The notes beneath the pieces were generated by a model. The model was not told the DNA's origin, did no database searches, and saw nothing but the letters and a program-made list of their open reading frames with translations. Source: Chamaecyparis obtusa (taxonomy: Eukaryota; Streptophyta; Pinopsida; Cupressales; Cupressaceae). From it: a stretch of DNA of 64,000 nt. Numbering within the stretch: position 1 is the first letter of the stretch; every line of letters starts with the position of its first letter. Location: contig BSBK01000760.1 of assembly GCA_027943335.1 (NCBI GenBank), positions 2,207,001 through 2,271,000 on the forward strand, written 5' to 3'. This document shows positions 1 to 12,700 of the stretch, in pieces. The translations under genes and the position numbers were made by a program.

Positions 1-716
1 AGTTTAAAGCTGACAAGATAGAATATGAAGACAGAACTAGTAAAGAGTTAAGGGATTATTTTGTTTATCAAAATAATGACTTAACAATATAAAGGGATGA
101 CATCGAAGATGTTAACTCTTTGATAATGCTATTGGTAAAAATTTAAATGTAATCGTAATTGTAATTGGAAGAAGTAATTGTAACAAGTAGCAGGTAATTG
201 TAGAAGTATGATGCAAAGTATATGAAGCATATGTAATAGTGATAGTGAAAGAGCAGTGAAGAGATATTGATGCAAGAAGTATAAGGTTATATACCTTAAC
301 CTATTTTTTAATTAGTGTATATTGTACATTACTTTTTTGGGCAGTGGGCTCATTTGGTAATCACATTTTGTACTACAACTCCTAACAGGGTTGAGGCTTC
401 TAACAAGGCATATAGTCCCTTAATTAGGATTGATACACTATATTCTTGTAATAGACTCCTAATAGGGTCAAAATCCTTAACAAGATACTTTTGATTAGTG
501 GATCTTTGTGGGTACCATCCCCACCGGGGTTTTCCCTTGGCCAAGGTTTCCTCAAGAACAAATAATGTGTTATGAGTTCTTTATTGCTATGCATGTTGTT
601 TAGCTTCTTATGTTATGCATGTATAAAGATAATCTATTATATCCATAATTGGGAAATAGATAAAGTTTTTAGAATACTGATTCACCCCCCCCTCTCAGTA
701 TTCCCTATTTCTAACA
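1..716 (+). repeat. Element A 5' LTR (3' part only)
   Basis: This stretch aligns without large gaps to the 3' LTR at 14214-15224; position 21 here matches 14531 there, so about 297 bp of the LTR lie before the window. It ends in CTAACA directly before a primer binding site. The terminal 40 bases hold the C-run motif (GATTCACCCC...CTCTCAGT) found at the end of most LTRs in this window. Copies of CTAACAGGGT/CTAATAGGGT occur at about 383 and 447, and a GTGGG...CCCAC inverted repeat sits at 508-524. Confidence 0.93.
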
Positions 717-718
717 AT

Positions 719-730
719 TGGTGTCAGAGC
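719..730 (+). promoter_or_regulatory. Element A primer binding site
   Basis: TGGTGTCAGAGC lies two bases after the LTR end. It matches the usual initiator-tRNA-Met site TGGTATCAGAGC with one mismatch. In LTR elements the tRNA anneals here to prime minus-strand DNA synthesis. Confidence 0.9.
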
Positions 731-787
731 TTAGTTACTCGGAAAAGAATCATTCAAGGAAAGCCTAGTAGCTTGAGTAAGATCTCT

Positions 788-2074
788 ATGGATATGGATC
801 AACTATAGAAGAATCTTGAAGAAGCTCTTGAACAAATTGACTTTCTTACTATTGAAAAATATACTTTGAAAAGAAAGTATGATGATGCAAAGAACCTCAT
901 TGAGAAACTGAAAAACAAATTAGAAGATCTAAGATCTGAAAAAGAATCTGAAGTTTTTATTGAAGATTGTGATGACAATATGGAAAAAGAAAATGAGATC
1001 CTTAAGCATGAATTAAAGATAGCACATTTGAAGCTTAGTTTGAAAGATGGAAATGGAAAGAATGAAGCAAATCTAAAATCTGAGAATGAAAGTCTAAAGA
1101 TTAAAAATGAAGGACTGAAATCTAAAGTTTCTAAAGTAACATCTGAACTTGAGAAAGTCAATTTGTAGTATGATGAACTTGAGAAATACAACAAGATTGT
1201 GAAAGGTGAACTAAATCAATCCAAATAACAACTTGAAAGGATATATTCAACTAGTGAGAAGATTGATGAACACATATCCAATCAAAAACCATTCTATGAT
1301 AAGACTGGTCTTGGATTCAACACTTTCAAAGCAAATGATGAAGGAAAGGAACCAAATCCGAAGATATCTGAAAGCATGGATGAGAAGAAGCCTGATGAGA
1401 TCAAAAAATCTAAAGATACACCTAAAGAAGAAGAATCATTGAAGCAAGAGGAATCATCCAAAGGTATGCAAAGAGAATTCAAAGGTAGATGTTTTTCTTG
1501 TAATACTATTGGTCATATGAAGAGAGATTGCACAGGTAAACAATTTAAACCTCTTAATGGTTATTATTACAATTGTCATGGTTTTGGACATAGAGCTATT
1601 GATTGTAGGAAACCTAAATTTATTGAGAATAATGATGGTAGTATAATGTTTAGGAATACTAACAATGCAGATAAGAAAACTACTAAAGATATGAACAGAA
1701 GAAGTGGAGTAGTATGTTATAGATGCAACAAGGTTGGACACATTGCTAGAAACTGTAGATCACAAATCAATCAGCTTGGACCAAGATATGGAAAGAATGG
1801 AATTGTTTGTCAGATATGAAACAAGATTGGACATACAACAAGGTTTTGTAGAATGAACAATAAAGTTTTTCATCCTAATCCTAACCCCAGGAATCATGCA
1901 AGAAGAAATGAAGATGCTAGTAACAGTCAGAAAGGATGCTGTAGTAATTCAAATGAAGTGAAGTTTATCAAAAGCATAGATCAAGGAGACATATTCAACA
2001 TTGAAGGTAATCAGAAAGGTGAAGTATTCAAAGGTAAGAATGAATCTTTACCTAAACTATCTCAAAGTACTTAA
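788..2074 (+). pseudogene. gag: Element A gag-like protein with CCHC zinc knuckles (decayed)
   Basis: The frame starts at ATG 788, 58 bp after the primer site, and runs about 429 codons. Residues from about 7 to 150 form a Lys/Glu-rich coiled coil. The second half has zinc knuckles of the CX2CX4HX4C type: CFSCNTIGHMKRDC, a second with Tyr/Asn changes (YYNCHGFGHRAIDC), CYRCNKVGHIARNC, and a fourth whose second Cys position is now the stop at 1817. Other in-frame stops are TAG 806, TAG 1166 and TAA 1226; no frameshift is needed. The order (coiled coil then knuckles) matches the gag of elements B and C. In the family Gag packages element RNA in cytoplasmic particles; this copy cannot make a full protein. 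Confidence 0.85.
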
Positions 2075-2520
2075 TTCATGTAAATTGCAGTAGAATAGGA
2101 ACGTAGATTTAGTATAGAAGTAGATATATGATGAATTGAGTCTTGCACAGTTAATGTAAGGTAGTTTATGATATTATAATGCTATGGTTAAGAGCACAAA
2201 GAAAAATATTATGTTTTACGAGATCGCAAGAAGTTTCAAGTTTTGCAGGATAGCAGAGACAACTTTTTGGAAAGAAGTGACAAAAGAATTGAATGCAATG
2301 TCTGATCTAAGTGAGATTGAATTAATAAAAGGTTATGATTGATATTATTTGATCATCAAAGTGAATTCAAGTGTCAAGGAGATCAAAGAGAAGTGATAGA
2401 AATCATTTTGCAAGGATTTGGAGAAGAATTGTGTGTTGAATCTACGCAAGCCCTAAAATCATGAAATTAAGGTATTTTACTTGACAAATATTTGAATCAG
2501 TAAAGGCATTTGAAGAAATC
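2075..2520 (+). other. Element A spacer between gag and ORF2
   Basis: About 450 bp with no coding frame I can support. Elements B and C also have a spacer of 400-560 bp in this position, so it is part of the element layout and not an insertion. Confidence 0.6.
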
Positions 2521-4358
2521 ATGGATGTTTCATTAATACACAATATCAGAGACAAGAATAGACCTAAATTGAAAATGGAACCAGTAGAACCATTGGAAGA
2601 AGACCCTAGGTTTGCATTATCATCCGTACCAGACAGAGTTTTACATTTACAGAATGTCAGGAGTTATCTTGGATGCAAACTAGAGACAGTAAATGATAGT
2701 GATTTTACAGATGAATATTAGGAGATGTACAATTAGGATATGACACTGAAACAAGGTTTTGAATACTTGGAACATAATGAAATTGTCAAATATGGATTAC
2801 AGTATGAATTTGATAATGAAGAATGCACTAAGATCATTTTGAGTAGAATTCATAATGGAAAGTTTTGGCTAGAGGATAGAGTGATAGATATTACAACTAA
2901 TTTGATTCATAAAGTCATTGGATTATCTAAGATTGGAGCTATTCCTTTTAATGAGAAAAACATGAGAAAAATAGTCATTGACAACACTAATTCATCCTAT
3001 AATGGTAGAGAAATTGTGATTAGCAAGATCAAACAAGTTGATGTGAGATACATATGTAAGATCCTAACTACTAAGTTTTGTGCTAATTCAAGAGAAGATG
3101 ACATGACAACTAGAATGGTACATGATCTTATCTTATGTGTGTTGACAGGGTACCAGTTGATATGTGTGAAATTCTTAGAATTCAATTGTTTGAGAACTTG
3201 GAGAAGATCAAGAAAACTATGTATACATAGTTTAGGTTCTCATCCCTAATCACATACATGTTATTTCATCTTTTGAGGAGATTTCCTTACACCATAGGAA
3301 ATGATTGGAATGATGGAAAAACCACAATGGAAAGGATTAATGTAGTATACAGAAAGCATGTTATTGATAGTGTTAATGAAAGTGCAGTACTTGTTATTAA
3401 GACATTTCAAAATATTGTGTCTAGTAGATCAAGGATCCCTAAGTCTCTTGTTGAGAAATATAAAGATGATATATGTTTTATGGTGGATACTGACCTTACC
3501 TATATTGAAGTAGTAGAGCCTAGAACATAGTTCATAGACCCTCTTGGCTATGAAATATCTGAGGTAGAGACTGAAGAGTATGTTAGCAAACTACTGAAGT
3601 GTAAGTTGGACACTCAGTGTAATAGGTTTGGAACCTTTGAGGAGAACTTCAAATCTGCAAAGATTCTAATTTAAGAGAAACAGTCTAAGAAGAGAGTTAA
3701 GAGCACCATTAAGAAAATCTTAAAGGATACAGGAATGACATAGAGAGTTTTTGGTAGCAAAGCAGACAACAACAATAATTAGAGAGTGGACAAAAGGAAG
3801 TTTTGTCTATCCCTCCTTTATCATCAATTGCAGTGCCACAGGAAGAACCACAAGTAAAGGTGAAAGTGGAAGTTCCTGAGAAGGACATAGAAACAAAGAT
3901 GTCTACTAGATCCACTTCCTCCACACCTAGAAAAATAGTTAAGGAGAGTGCCACTAGACTAGGAAAGAGACCTAAAACTCTAGTGCAACCTATTCCAAGA
4001 AAGATTGTAGAAGTTAAAGATGATGTCACTACAAAGAAGAAAGCTTGGAAACCAAAAGTTGAAAAGCTTAATGAGAAAATTATTGAGAATGGTGACTTTG
4101 CAAGAATGAACATACTGATAGACTTAATCTAGAGAATGTAGTTGTGAAGCATATGATCTTGACTGACAAGAAGTTTGATACTATTCAAGGACAAATATCT
4201 GATGATCTTTATAACAAACTTCTAAATAGAAAGAAGAGAGCATCAGATGAAGAGACAACTATCAGAGAAAAGCTTGTGAGGAAGCTTTGTGAGATATGAG
4301 ATGAAGCTCATTTCAACCACATTATGAAGGCCCTAAGCACCCATCTGAGAACCAAAAG
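2521..4358 (+). pseudogene. Element A ORF2, 5' part (unknown protein, split by element B)
   Basis: I do not recognise the function. The frame begins at ATG 2521 and has TAG stops at 2719 and 2734, a frameshift between about 3150 and 3258, and later stops. Fragments match ORF2 of elements B, C and D in order: the segment NLIHKVIGLSKIGA (about 2900), RIPKSLVEKYKDDICFMV (about 3430-3485), EPRT, and an FGTFEE motif near 3630. A Lys/Glu-rich stretch follows. No reverse transcriptase, RNase H, protease or integrase motif is present. The frame is cut at 4358 by the nested element B and resumes at 12701. Confidence 0.75.
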
Positions 4359-5587
4359 TGTTGGAATTAGGAGAGATAGGTAATGAGAGGGGAGGGGTGA
4401 ATCAGTTCCTTCAAAACTTCACTTGTAAAAACCTTTTAGATCTATAAGTGAATACTGTGATAACCGACCAAAATAACTTGAATCTAATTGCATAAATCAA
4501 TCATCTCGTTAACTTGAGAAAGTAAACAACATGAAATCAATATGACAATGACATAACACAAGTATTTTTGTAATGCGAAAACCCTTGTAAGAAGGTAAAA
4601 ACTATAGTGGGGATGACACCCACAAATTCTTCACTACTGTAGATAGAAAAGGTTTGCCTATTAAGGCTACAAGTTTTGATCACTTCTGGTGATCTTACCC
4701 TATTAGGAGTAACATATTAGATTAGCTAGATCTACCTAGTTATAGGATTTAGACAAAACTAATGAAGTGTGTACTTGGTTAAGAGATTTACATAAGACTA
4801 TTAAGTCTACTTTGTTAAGAGATTTTATCAAAAAACTCTACTACAATTGTCAAAAAGTAATAGGCAATTATCTGCTAGTTGACAACTCAATTATCTGAAA
4901 CAGATCAATAAATGCTCATAAAATATCACCTTGACTGTGATGATTCACTACTCTATTCTGCTTGGTATCCTTCTCTGATTCTACTTAATCTGATATCCTC
5001 TGTACTCTATTCTTCTCTGTAAACTGATTGACTTGAAGTTAGGCAATGGCTTCAAGTGCTCTGTAATTCATATATATCAGTTCACTCACTGCTCTAAATG
5101 ATGCAAACAACAAAATATATAGTGTTCTATTTTTGCCGCTTTAGCAAAAATTAGGTTACAAAAATAATCATAACCCTAAGATCTACGATGCAAAATTAAC
5201 CTAGATCAACTATTACAATAAGATAAACATTACAATTAATGAGTATCTTATACAATAAATGTTCGTCGATCTTAGTAAACCATTTTACAATCTATTGTAA
5301 CCATTTGCATAGAAGAATGTGCCATTTCAGATTACTATGCCATTTTTTGTGATCATCGGTAAACACTGTATAATCTGCTCAGTGTATACTGTGATGCTCG
5401 GTGTTTACTATTCGCCAGTGTTGGTGGCATTGGTGCTCAGTAAACTGTGTGATGCTCGATGTAAAAGACTTTATCAACTACTTTGTCTTACTTCTAGTTA
5501 CTGACCAACTCAATATAAGTGACCGACCGACCTGTTTAATATCCTTTTATACTAATGACAACCTTAAATGCTCAATAGAGATTAACA
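4359..5587 (-). repeat. Element B 3' LTR
   Basis: It matches 11467-12695 over its whole length. On the plus strand it starts TGTTGGAATT and ends ATTAACA. The U5 end (here at left) carries the G-run form of the shared GATTCACCCC motif, and the GTGGG...CCCAC inverted repeat lies at 4607-4623. Near 5290-5470 there are spaced copies of a CTCGGT/CTCAGT motif (ACCGAG on the element strand). Confidence 0.93.
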
Positions 5588-5822
5588 ATCTCCTCCTTTG
5601 GCATTAGTATCAAAACTTTGAATGTATATAGAAAATTTTTTTCTATATATTCCTTATGTCTCCGGCATATACATATCCATAACAAAAAATTTCTAAGTAC
5701 AAAGTACTCCCCCTCGGTGCATGCTCCTGGTAATATATACATATCAAAGTATACTTATTTGGCATATACATGTTTTCCCCCTTTTTGATAATAATGCCAA
5801 ATACAAAAAATAGAATGTATAC
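5588..5822 (-). promoter_or_regulatory. Element B polypurine tracts before the 3' LTR
   Basis: Read on the minus strand there are three purine tracts: a perfect-length one beside the LTR (AAAGGAGGAGAT, 5588-5599) and two further ones near 5705 and 5770. The adjacent tract is the expected plus-strand DNA primer. Several spaced tracts upstream of the 3' LTR are a known trait of Sirevirus copia elements. Confidence 0.75.
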
Positions 5823-8800
5823 TTACATCTTTCCAAAAATGTTTGGATGGGTTTTCTTTATAGACTCCAAGAGGTTGTCCCACTCCTCTTTCAAGTTGGT
5901 AAGAGCAATATGCTCAAGACCGACTTGCGTATGCATGTCAAAGATATTATCCAACACTGAAATCTCTGGTGTTGCTACAAGTTGTTCAACTTTCACAATA
6001 TGATTTTCAAAAAATTTTAGGTAAGGAATGAGTTCTATTTGTAACTCTGTGACCTGATCAATGATTTTCTCTTCTTGTTTTCTTAGATCTACTATCAGCC
6101 GCCAGAGTTCCTGAACTCAGTGAATATGCTTTAAGAAGGCATTCAACTTGGTTATAGCTGCTTGTGTACTCAACTTTATTTCTACTTCTAAACCTTTTAT
6201 CTTTTCATTGACTTCTATAGTGATGGTGTCTGAAGTACAAAGCTTGATAAAAAATTGATAGATTATCTGGGTGATAGATTTTACCTTGGTAATGACCTTA
6301 GATAATTTTACCTTTTCTAGTACCACTTCTGTGCTAATCCTTTCTGCCAATTTGGTGTGAATCTTTGATTCTTCCCTTTCTTCTATTCTTTTATCTGCAT
6401 CTGTATCAGGGGCATTGATTTTGTCGGTGAGTCTAGCAAGCTGATCTATGATGGGAGCATTCTCATCAATATTTGTCTCCAGTACTATATGTTGTAGAAT
6501 ATCCCTCACATCATGTAACACTTCTGTGTGTTTTTGTTCTTTCCTTAACTTTTCTTGTGCCACTTTCCTTGAGCATAGCTCCCCATATCTGCTTAGTTCC
6601 TCGGGGCTTAGGATTCTTGGGTCACATTCTAGTATAATTATAACTTCATCAATGGTGACTGGCCTTTTTTCTTTCTTCTTCTTCTTCTTCTTCTTCTGTG
6701 CAAGAGGTGACTTCTTCTCACTAATAACAATAGCTTTTTCTCCACTTTTCAGAGTATCCTTCCTAGTTGACACTGTATCTTCCTTCTACTACTCCTCGGT
6801 AGATGGTATGGGAGTCTCGGTTGTAGTGTCAGGTGGGTTCTCCTCACTTGACTTTGTTTCTTCTGGTTCCATTGTTTCTGTAGACTATGCCTCTATTTTG
6901 GTAGGCTCATTTGTATCTGCAGGTTGCTCAGGTGCTTGTATCTTAGTTGTATCTTTATTTTGCTCAGGATGAGAAGCATCAGGTTGTACTTGTGAAAGTA
7001 TTTCAACTACCTCTACAAGGACAGGAAGTTCACCTAGTAGAGATGTGAATGCACTATCAGTGTCTAGTACTTCATCTTTGTTTGGTGCAATAGTCACATC
7101 TTCATCATCCTTATCATCAGGATCACCGTTAGTGATGTCCTCAATGAGTGCATTGTCATCAATTTTCTTTTGCAGGTGGATCTTTACTTGATCTGATGCA
7201 TCCTGTGAAATTATTATATTCTCCTTTTGTTTGGTGATATCAATTACCTCTGTAACTGATATACAGGTGTCCTTTATTTTCTTTCCCTTGTCATCATCAA
7301 TGTATATACCTTTACCTTTTGAACTGTGTCTCTTCTTAGATAGTTTCAGGAATGCTTCTTGTTTAGCTCTTTCTTCTACTTTCAAAATTGATGTCCATAG
7401 AGAATCACATGTGACATCCATATCAGCCACATTCTCATCCATTATCTGCATAGCTCTATTCTTGACTAGAAATCTTGCTTGGTACTTTGTCATGTATTCA
7501 CTTGCTACATCATAGCTGAAGTGTGAGGCTGCATGGACTAATGATTTTTCTCTTTTCCTTTTCTCAGTATCAAGTGCAATAGCCCATCTCTCATTTATTT
7601 TGTCATCTAGTTCCTTCAGTAATTGACATGCAAATTCCATTGGTAATTTCTTGAATTTAATCATCATCTGGATGATAGCATGTTCTAGCTTTGTCTTGTC
7701 CTTAATTGACATTTTGTTAAATTTGTCTATGTCTGGATCTGCAAGATTTCCATTTTCAATTATATCTTCAATTATTTCTTCTATTGTACATTCCCTCTTA
7801 TGAACTAACTTGAATTTATTAGGATCATTTTCAGTTTCTGTATCCTCTACATCTTCCTTATTTCTTATGTATTTCCTATTTTTCTTTGGTGGCTCAGCTA
7901 CTTTCTTGTTCTTTTTCTTTATGTATTTCTTCATCGGTGTAGCTGCCCTTCTTTTTGCTACTTTTACTATTTCTTCTTTCTCAGTAGGTTGTGTTGCAAT
8001 TGATGAACATGTCTTCATTCCTCCAGGTTCTAGTAACTACATTTCCTATTCAACATTGGTGGTTGGAACCAGTGTGGAATCCTTTTCTTTGTCTGACTCG
8101 ATCTCCTCGCTATCATAAGGCTTGTCAGCCAACTGTAACTAACCTTTGGTTGTTTCTTTAACCAGTGACTCCGCAGATGAGGTGGATGCATTTCCATATT
8201 TTGTGGTGAGATCTTTTCTCATTTTCTTCGCCCTTCTAGACATTTTTCCGATCTCTATGTCTGTAGTGATTTGTGACTTAGCTTCCTCATATATGCCAAA
8301 CCTACTAGTAGTGATGTCTATTGGTAATGCCAGCAATGCATTAATAGATTTCAAAGTGAAATTGTATTTCATTTCATATCCCATCAGTGCCAGCCATTTT
8401 GTTCTCAGTTCTATTGCCTTTATCATTGAGTGGTCTGTGTTGACTACAAAACATATATCATCTTCAAATTTACTTACTAATTCCCTTGGAATTCTACTCC
8501 TTTGATGCATTTTTGTCTAAAATTCTTTGAAATATGCATTAAATTCCTTATTCAGATTATTTCCTAGACTCTTCATCATTTCACCAATTTGTGCAGTTAT
8601 TGGTTTGTCTGATTGCCAGTTTACCTTACCAATACCAGGTACATATTTTTGTAGATAGAAAAATGTACAAATAAGCAGTGATCTATACTTACATGTGTTG
8701 GACTTCTTTGCTCTTATTATCTTCATATTCTCTTGTAGTTGGTGTAGTAGCAGTTCAACAAGATCTACCTAGTGATCTTTCTTCACAATTTTATATGCCA

Positions 8801-9440
8801 TGTCCACGGCGCTGCAGGGTACATTGTTTAGTCTGCTAGATTGAAATATCTTGTACTCGATGACATGAGCTGTGAATCTTACCATTGGGTCTTTGATGAT
8901 TGAGATTTTTAGTGCCCTATCATCCCATCGAGCTCTAGTGTCATTTTCAACATCGGGATGAGACAAACTTCGAAAGGCTTTTGCTTTGTCGGTTGTAGGG
9001 TACCCAGTAACCCTACCGATAATCTTCTTTGTGGCCTCAACAGGTTTATTTAATGAAAAATTTTCATCATGAAATTTTCTTAATACAATTCTTATCCAAT
9101 CAGTGCTGAATGTTTGTGGGAAGTGTGTAAAATGTGATAACCCTGACTCCTCAATCTTCTTATAATCAGATTTTATCTTCCCATCCAGTCCACAAACTTG
9201 TTGATAAGTAGCAATGGTCTCAAAATCAGCTACTTCTCTAATTTTGCAGTGGATATATGCCCTAACATCTTCTGTTAACAAAACCATATTTGGAATACTT
9301 GAAAATCCACCCATATTGTCTGTTTGTGCTGCAACCTTGGGATGTGGTTTGAATTTGGCCTTGGTGAAATTAGCCCTAACAATTAATTCTACTTCCTCCT
9401 CAATGTTTTGTGATTTTCCTGCAATCAATGTTGATGCCAT
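5823..9440 (-). pseudogene. Element B ORF2 (unknown protein, 1205 codons, stops only)
   Basis: Function not recognised. From ATG at 9440 to TAA at 5823-5825 the same frame stays collinear for 1205 codons with no frameshift. It is broken by eight TAG codons (8769, 8517, 8139, 8046, 8037, 6885, 6789, 6786) and one TGA (6117). The first ~225 codons form a globular region; RIPRELVSKFEDDICFVV, then ELRTKW and FGIYEEAK, align with A, C and D. The middle is Lys/Glu-rich (several basic clusters resembling nuclear localisation signals near 7850-7960), followed by acidic Thr-rich sequence. The C-terminal third looks coiled-coil. A run of about ten Lys codons (6675-6705) comes from a CTT repeat. No polymerase, protease or integrase motif is present. 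Confidence 0.8.
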
Positions 9441-9998
9441 AAATTGTTTCTTAGGGTTTTGACAACAAATAGATAACTAGTGTTCGGTAGTAAATAAACT
9501 TACTCGATATCATCGAAGAATTGTCATCGATTCGATCTACATTAGCTTTGAATCTTTTCTAGAAAATCTTTAGCTCGAACTCTTCTCTGTAAAATCTCTA
9601 TTCTTCAAAATTGCAATGTAACAATGAACTCTGTTTCCGCGTATTTATAGATTTTTTTTTTATATTCCCACTCAAGCTTTGGTGCAATAAATGTGTGACC
9701 TAACTTTTGATATGAAACAGTTGTTAGCTAGGTAATGTCTACCATTTCCTTTGCTTGATTAATATAGAATTTCTTCATCGGTTTGCATTATTGTCGGTTA
9801 ACCTTGTATAGTGATTACCGAGGGGTAATCAACTCTCGTTTCTTCTTTTACCGACTATGTGACATTTGCAAACTCACAACACATAAACCATAGTGCATCT
9901 TTATTCATACAGATTTGGTATTTGTACATCATATATAAGGAACTATATGTAAAATGTGATCATTTAAAAATGTTAGTTCCATACATACCTTTGTCATC
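9441..9998 (-). other. Element B spacer between gag and ORF2
   Basis: About 560 bp without a supportable gene. It contains several CCGA/TCGG-type short motifs around 9780-9850 like those in the LTRs. It corresponds in position to the spacers in A and C. Confidence 0.6.
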
Positions 9999-11402
9999 TT
10001 AAGTGGAGGTGCCGATGTCACCCAATCCAGTGGACAAGGTTTCACCGACAGTGTTACTTGACTCAACATTCTCATTAGATGCCTTCTTCCACATTGTGTT
10101 CCTTAACTTCATAATTTCTACAATGTTATATCCACTCTCAAATATATGGTTTTCATCTGGTGCTCGGTCTCTGTAGTTCTTTCTTAAATGACTGACCTTG
10201 TGACAATGCATACATGCCATTCTTGCATTTTTCTAGTTTCTTGATTGTCCAATCCGACTCTTTCTATAACAGTTTGCTGCAATATGTCCATACTGACCAC
10301 ATACAACACAATTAGTCCATGTATTATAATCTCAACAATATGAGTTACCTTGTCTCTTTAGTTGATATGGCTTTCATTGTAGTTTCTCTTTAGGTGTCCA
10401 TACTTGTTTCATTTTTGCCTTGCAGTCCCTTGCAGTGTGCCCATGCTTATTACAAGTATCGAATATTTTCTCCTCAGTAGTATTATTAGCAATGTCATTC
10501 TACTTAGCTCTATATTCATAACCTAGATGTCCAAACTTACCATAGTAATAACAATATTAATTGAATTTAGGAATGACAGGAGGTTTACCTTGTGCTTTGC
10601 TTTTGCACACATTAGATGTATGTCCTAGTTTTCCACAGTGATAACATGTCAACACTTTAGGTTTCTAACTTTGATTATTGTTGACTTTTTCAGCTTGTTG
10701 TGATGATTCTCCCTCACTGGTGTAGCCTATATCGGCTCTGCTTTCGAATCTCCTCTGATTTGTCAAGAAATCATCAATCTTTTTAGAACTATCCTCAGCT
10801 ATCTTCATCATTTTATTGTATTGCCTTTGTATCTTTATTTCATTTCTTAGTTTTTCATTATCTTCTCTGAGTATTGCAACATGTTCAAGTCTTCTTGATA
10901 ATTGTCCATTTACTCAGTTCATTTCTTGATTAACTGTCATCATCTGATTTGATACTTGGAAGTGATGATCAGTGAGTCTTTGTATTTCACTTTCTTTTGC
11001 TTGGAGTTGTTCAGTCATCAGTCTTTGGTCTTCAATAGCCAGATTTTGATCTTGTTCAGCTTGTCTAGCATTGTTCATGATTTCCACCATTCTCACCATT
11101 TGAGATTCATGACCGATTTGAAGTGCTTTCACTTGCTCAGATAGATACTGATTCTTTTCAGATAAGTCAGAGATTATGCTTTCAGATCCATTAGAGATGC
11201 TTCCAGAGCTTGATCCAATATGGTCAAATATTTCATCAATAGGCTCTTCATGATAATTGATTTCATTCTACAGAATTGCAAGATTCTTCCTTTCAACTAG
11301 TAATTTCTTCAGTTCTTCCTTGGCTTGTTTATACTATTCCACAAACATCTGTATTTGTATCTTCTGATTCTCAATAATTTTGTCAAGTTTGTATCTCTCC
11401 AT
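9999..11402 (-). pseudogene. gag: Element B gag-like protein with CCHC zinc knuckles (decayed)
   Basis: The frame starts at the ATG complementary to 11400-11402, about 50 bp after the primer site; its first residues (MERYKLDKIIENQK) resemble those of element C gag. About 468 codons run in one frame with several stops and no frameshift needed. The first half (about 11400-10750) is coiled coil rich in Glu and Gln. Several knuckles follow: CYHCGKLGHTSNVC near 10610-10650, one with Cys changed to Tyr, CNKHGHTARDC, CVVCGQYGHIAANC and a degraded CMHCHKVSHLRKNY at the end. The last knuckle has lost its final Cys. The role is inferred from the family: RNA binding and particle assembly. Confidence 0.8.
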
Positions 11403-11452
11403 GACTTAGATCTTTACCCTTCAGTGCTTAGACTGTTCAACAAGAGAACTAA

Positions 11453-11464
11453 GCTCTAATAATA
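11453..11464 (-). promoter_or_regulatory. Element B primer binding site (degenerate)
   Basis: On the minus strand, directly inside the 5' LTR, the sequence TATTATTAGAGC stands where TGGTATCAGAGC is expected. The GAGC end and spacing fit; three of twelve bases differ. Confidence 0.7.
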
Positions 11465-11466
11465 AT

Positions 11467-12695
11467 TGTTGGAATTATGAGAGATAGATACTGAGAGGGG
11501 AGGGGTGAATCAGTGCCTTCAAAACTTCACTTGTAAAAACCTTTCAGATCTATAACTGAATATTGTGATAATCGATCAAAATAACTTGAATCTAATTGCA
11601 TAAATCAATCATCTAGTTAACTTGAGAAAGTAAACAACATGAAATCAATATGACAATCACATAACACAAGTATTTTTGTAATGTAGAAACCCTTGTAAGA
11701 AGGTAAAAACTACGGTGGGGATGACACCCACAAATTCTTCACTATTGTAGATAGAAAAGGTTTGCCTGTTAAGGCTAGAAGTTTTGATCACTTTTGGTGA
11801 TCTTACCCTATTAGGAGTAACATATTAGATCACCTAGATCTACCTAGTTATAGGATTTAGAAAACACTAATGAAGTGTGTACTCGGTTAAGAGATTTACA
11901 TAAGACTGTTAAGTCTACTATGTTAAGAGATTTTATCAAAAAACTCTACTACAATTGTCAGAAAGTAATAGGCAATTATCTGCTAGTTGACAAATCAATT
12001 ATCTAAGATAGATCAATAAATGCTCATAAAATATCACCTTGACTGTGATGATTCACTACTTTGTTCTACTCGGTATCCTTCTCTAATTATGCTCAATCTG
12101 ATATCCTCTATACTCTGTTCTGCTCTGTAAACTAATTGACTTGAAGTTAGGCAATGGCTTCAAGTGCTCTATGATTCATATATATCAGTTCACTCACTGC
12201 TCTAAATTATGCGAACAACAAAATATATAGTGTTCTATTTTTTCCTCTTTAGCAAAAATTAGGTTACAAAAATAATCATAACCCTAAGATCTATGGTGCA
12301 AAATTAACCTAGATCAACTATTACAATAAGATAAACATTACAATTAATGAGTATCTTATACAATAAATGTTCCTCAATCTTGGTAAACCATTTTACGAGC
12401 TATTGTAACTATTTGCATAGAATAATGTGCCATTTTAGATTACTATGCCATTTTCTGCGATCATCAGTAAACACTGTATAATCTGCTCAGTGTATACTAC
12501 AATGCTCAATGTTCACTATCCATCGGTGTCGATGGTACTAGTGTTGGGTAAACTGTGTGATGCTTAGTGTAAAAGACTTTATCGACTGCTCTATCTTACT
12601 TCTAGTTACTGACCAACTCAATATAAGTGACCGATCAACCTATTTAATATCCTTTGATATTAATGACAACCTTAAATGCTCAATAGAGATTAACA
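11467..12695 (-). repeat. Element B 5' LTR
   Basis: Same length and base order as 4359-5587, with scattered substitutions that are mostly transitions. It begins TGTTGGAATT and ends ATTAACA on the plus strand and is followed by element A sequence. Confidence 0.93.
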
Positions 12696-12700
12696 AAATG

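Larger units (their letters stand above)
4359..12695 (-). mobile_element. Element B: complete non-autonomous LTR element nested in A
   Basis: Two LTRs of identical length (1229 bp; 4359-5587 and 11467-12695) enclose, on the minus strand, a degenerate primer site, a gag frame, a long ORF2 and purine tracts. The flanks AAAAG (4354-4358) and AAATG (12696-12700) are a probable 5-bp target duplication with one mismatch. Joining A across the insertion gives a layout collinear with element D around 29821-29870, which confirms the borders. The LTRs differ at several percent of sites by eye, so the insertion is clearly older than C. Confidence 0.93.

Noticed and set aside
1294..1482. Minus-strand frames over gag of A and C and over K gag
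   Set aside because: They are antisense shadows of real coding frames with Ser/Phe-rich composition.
6448..6972. 174-codon plus-strand frame with a Phe run across element B
   Set aside because: It is antisense to ORF2; the Phe run is the complement of the Lys run.
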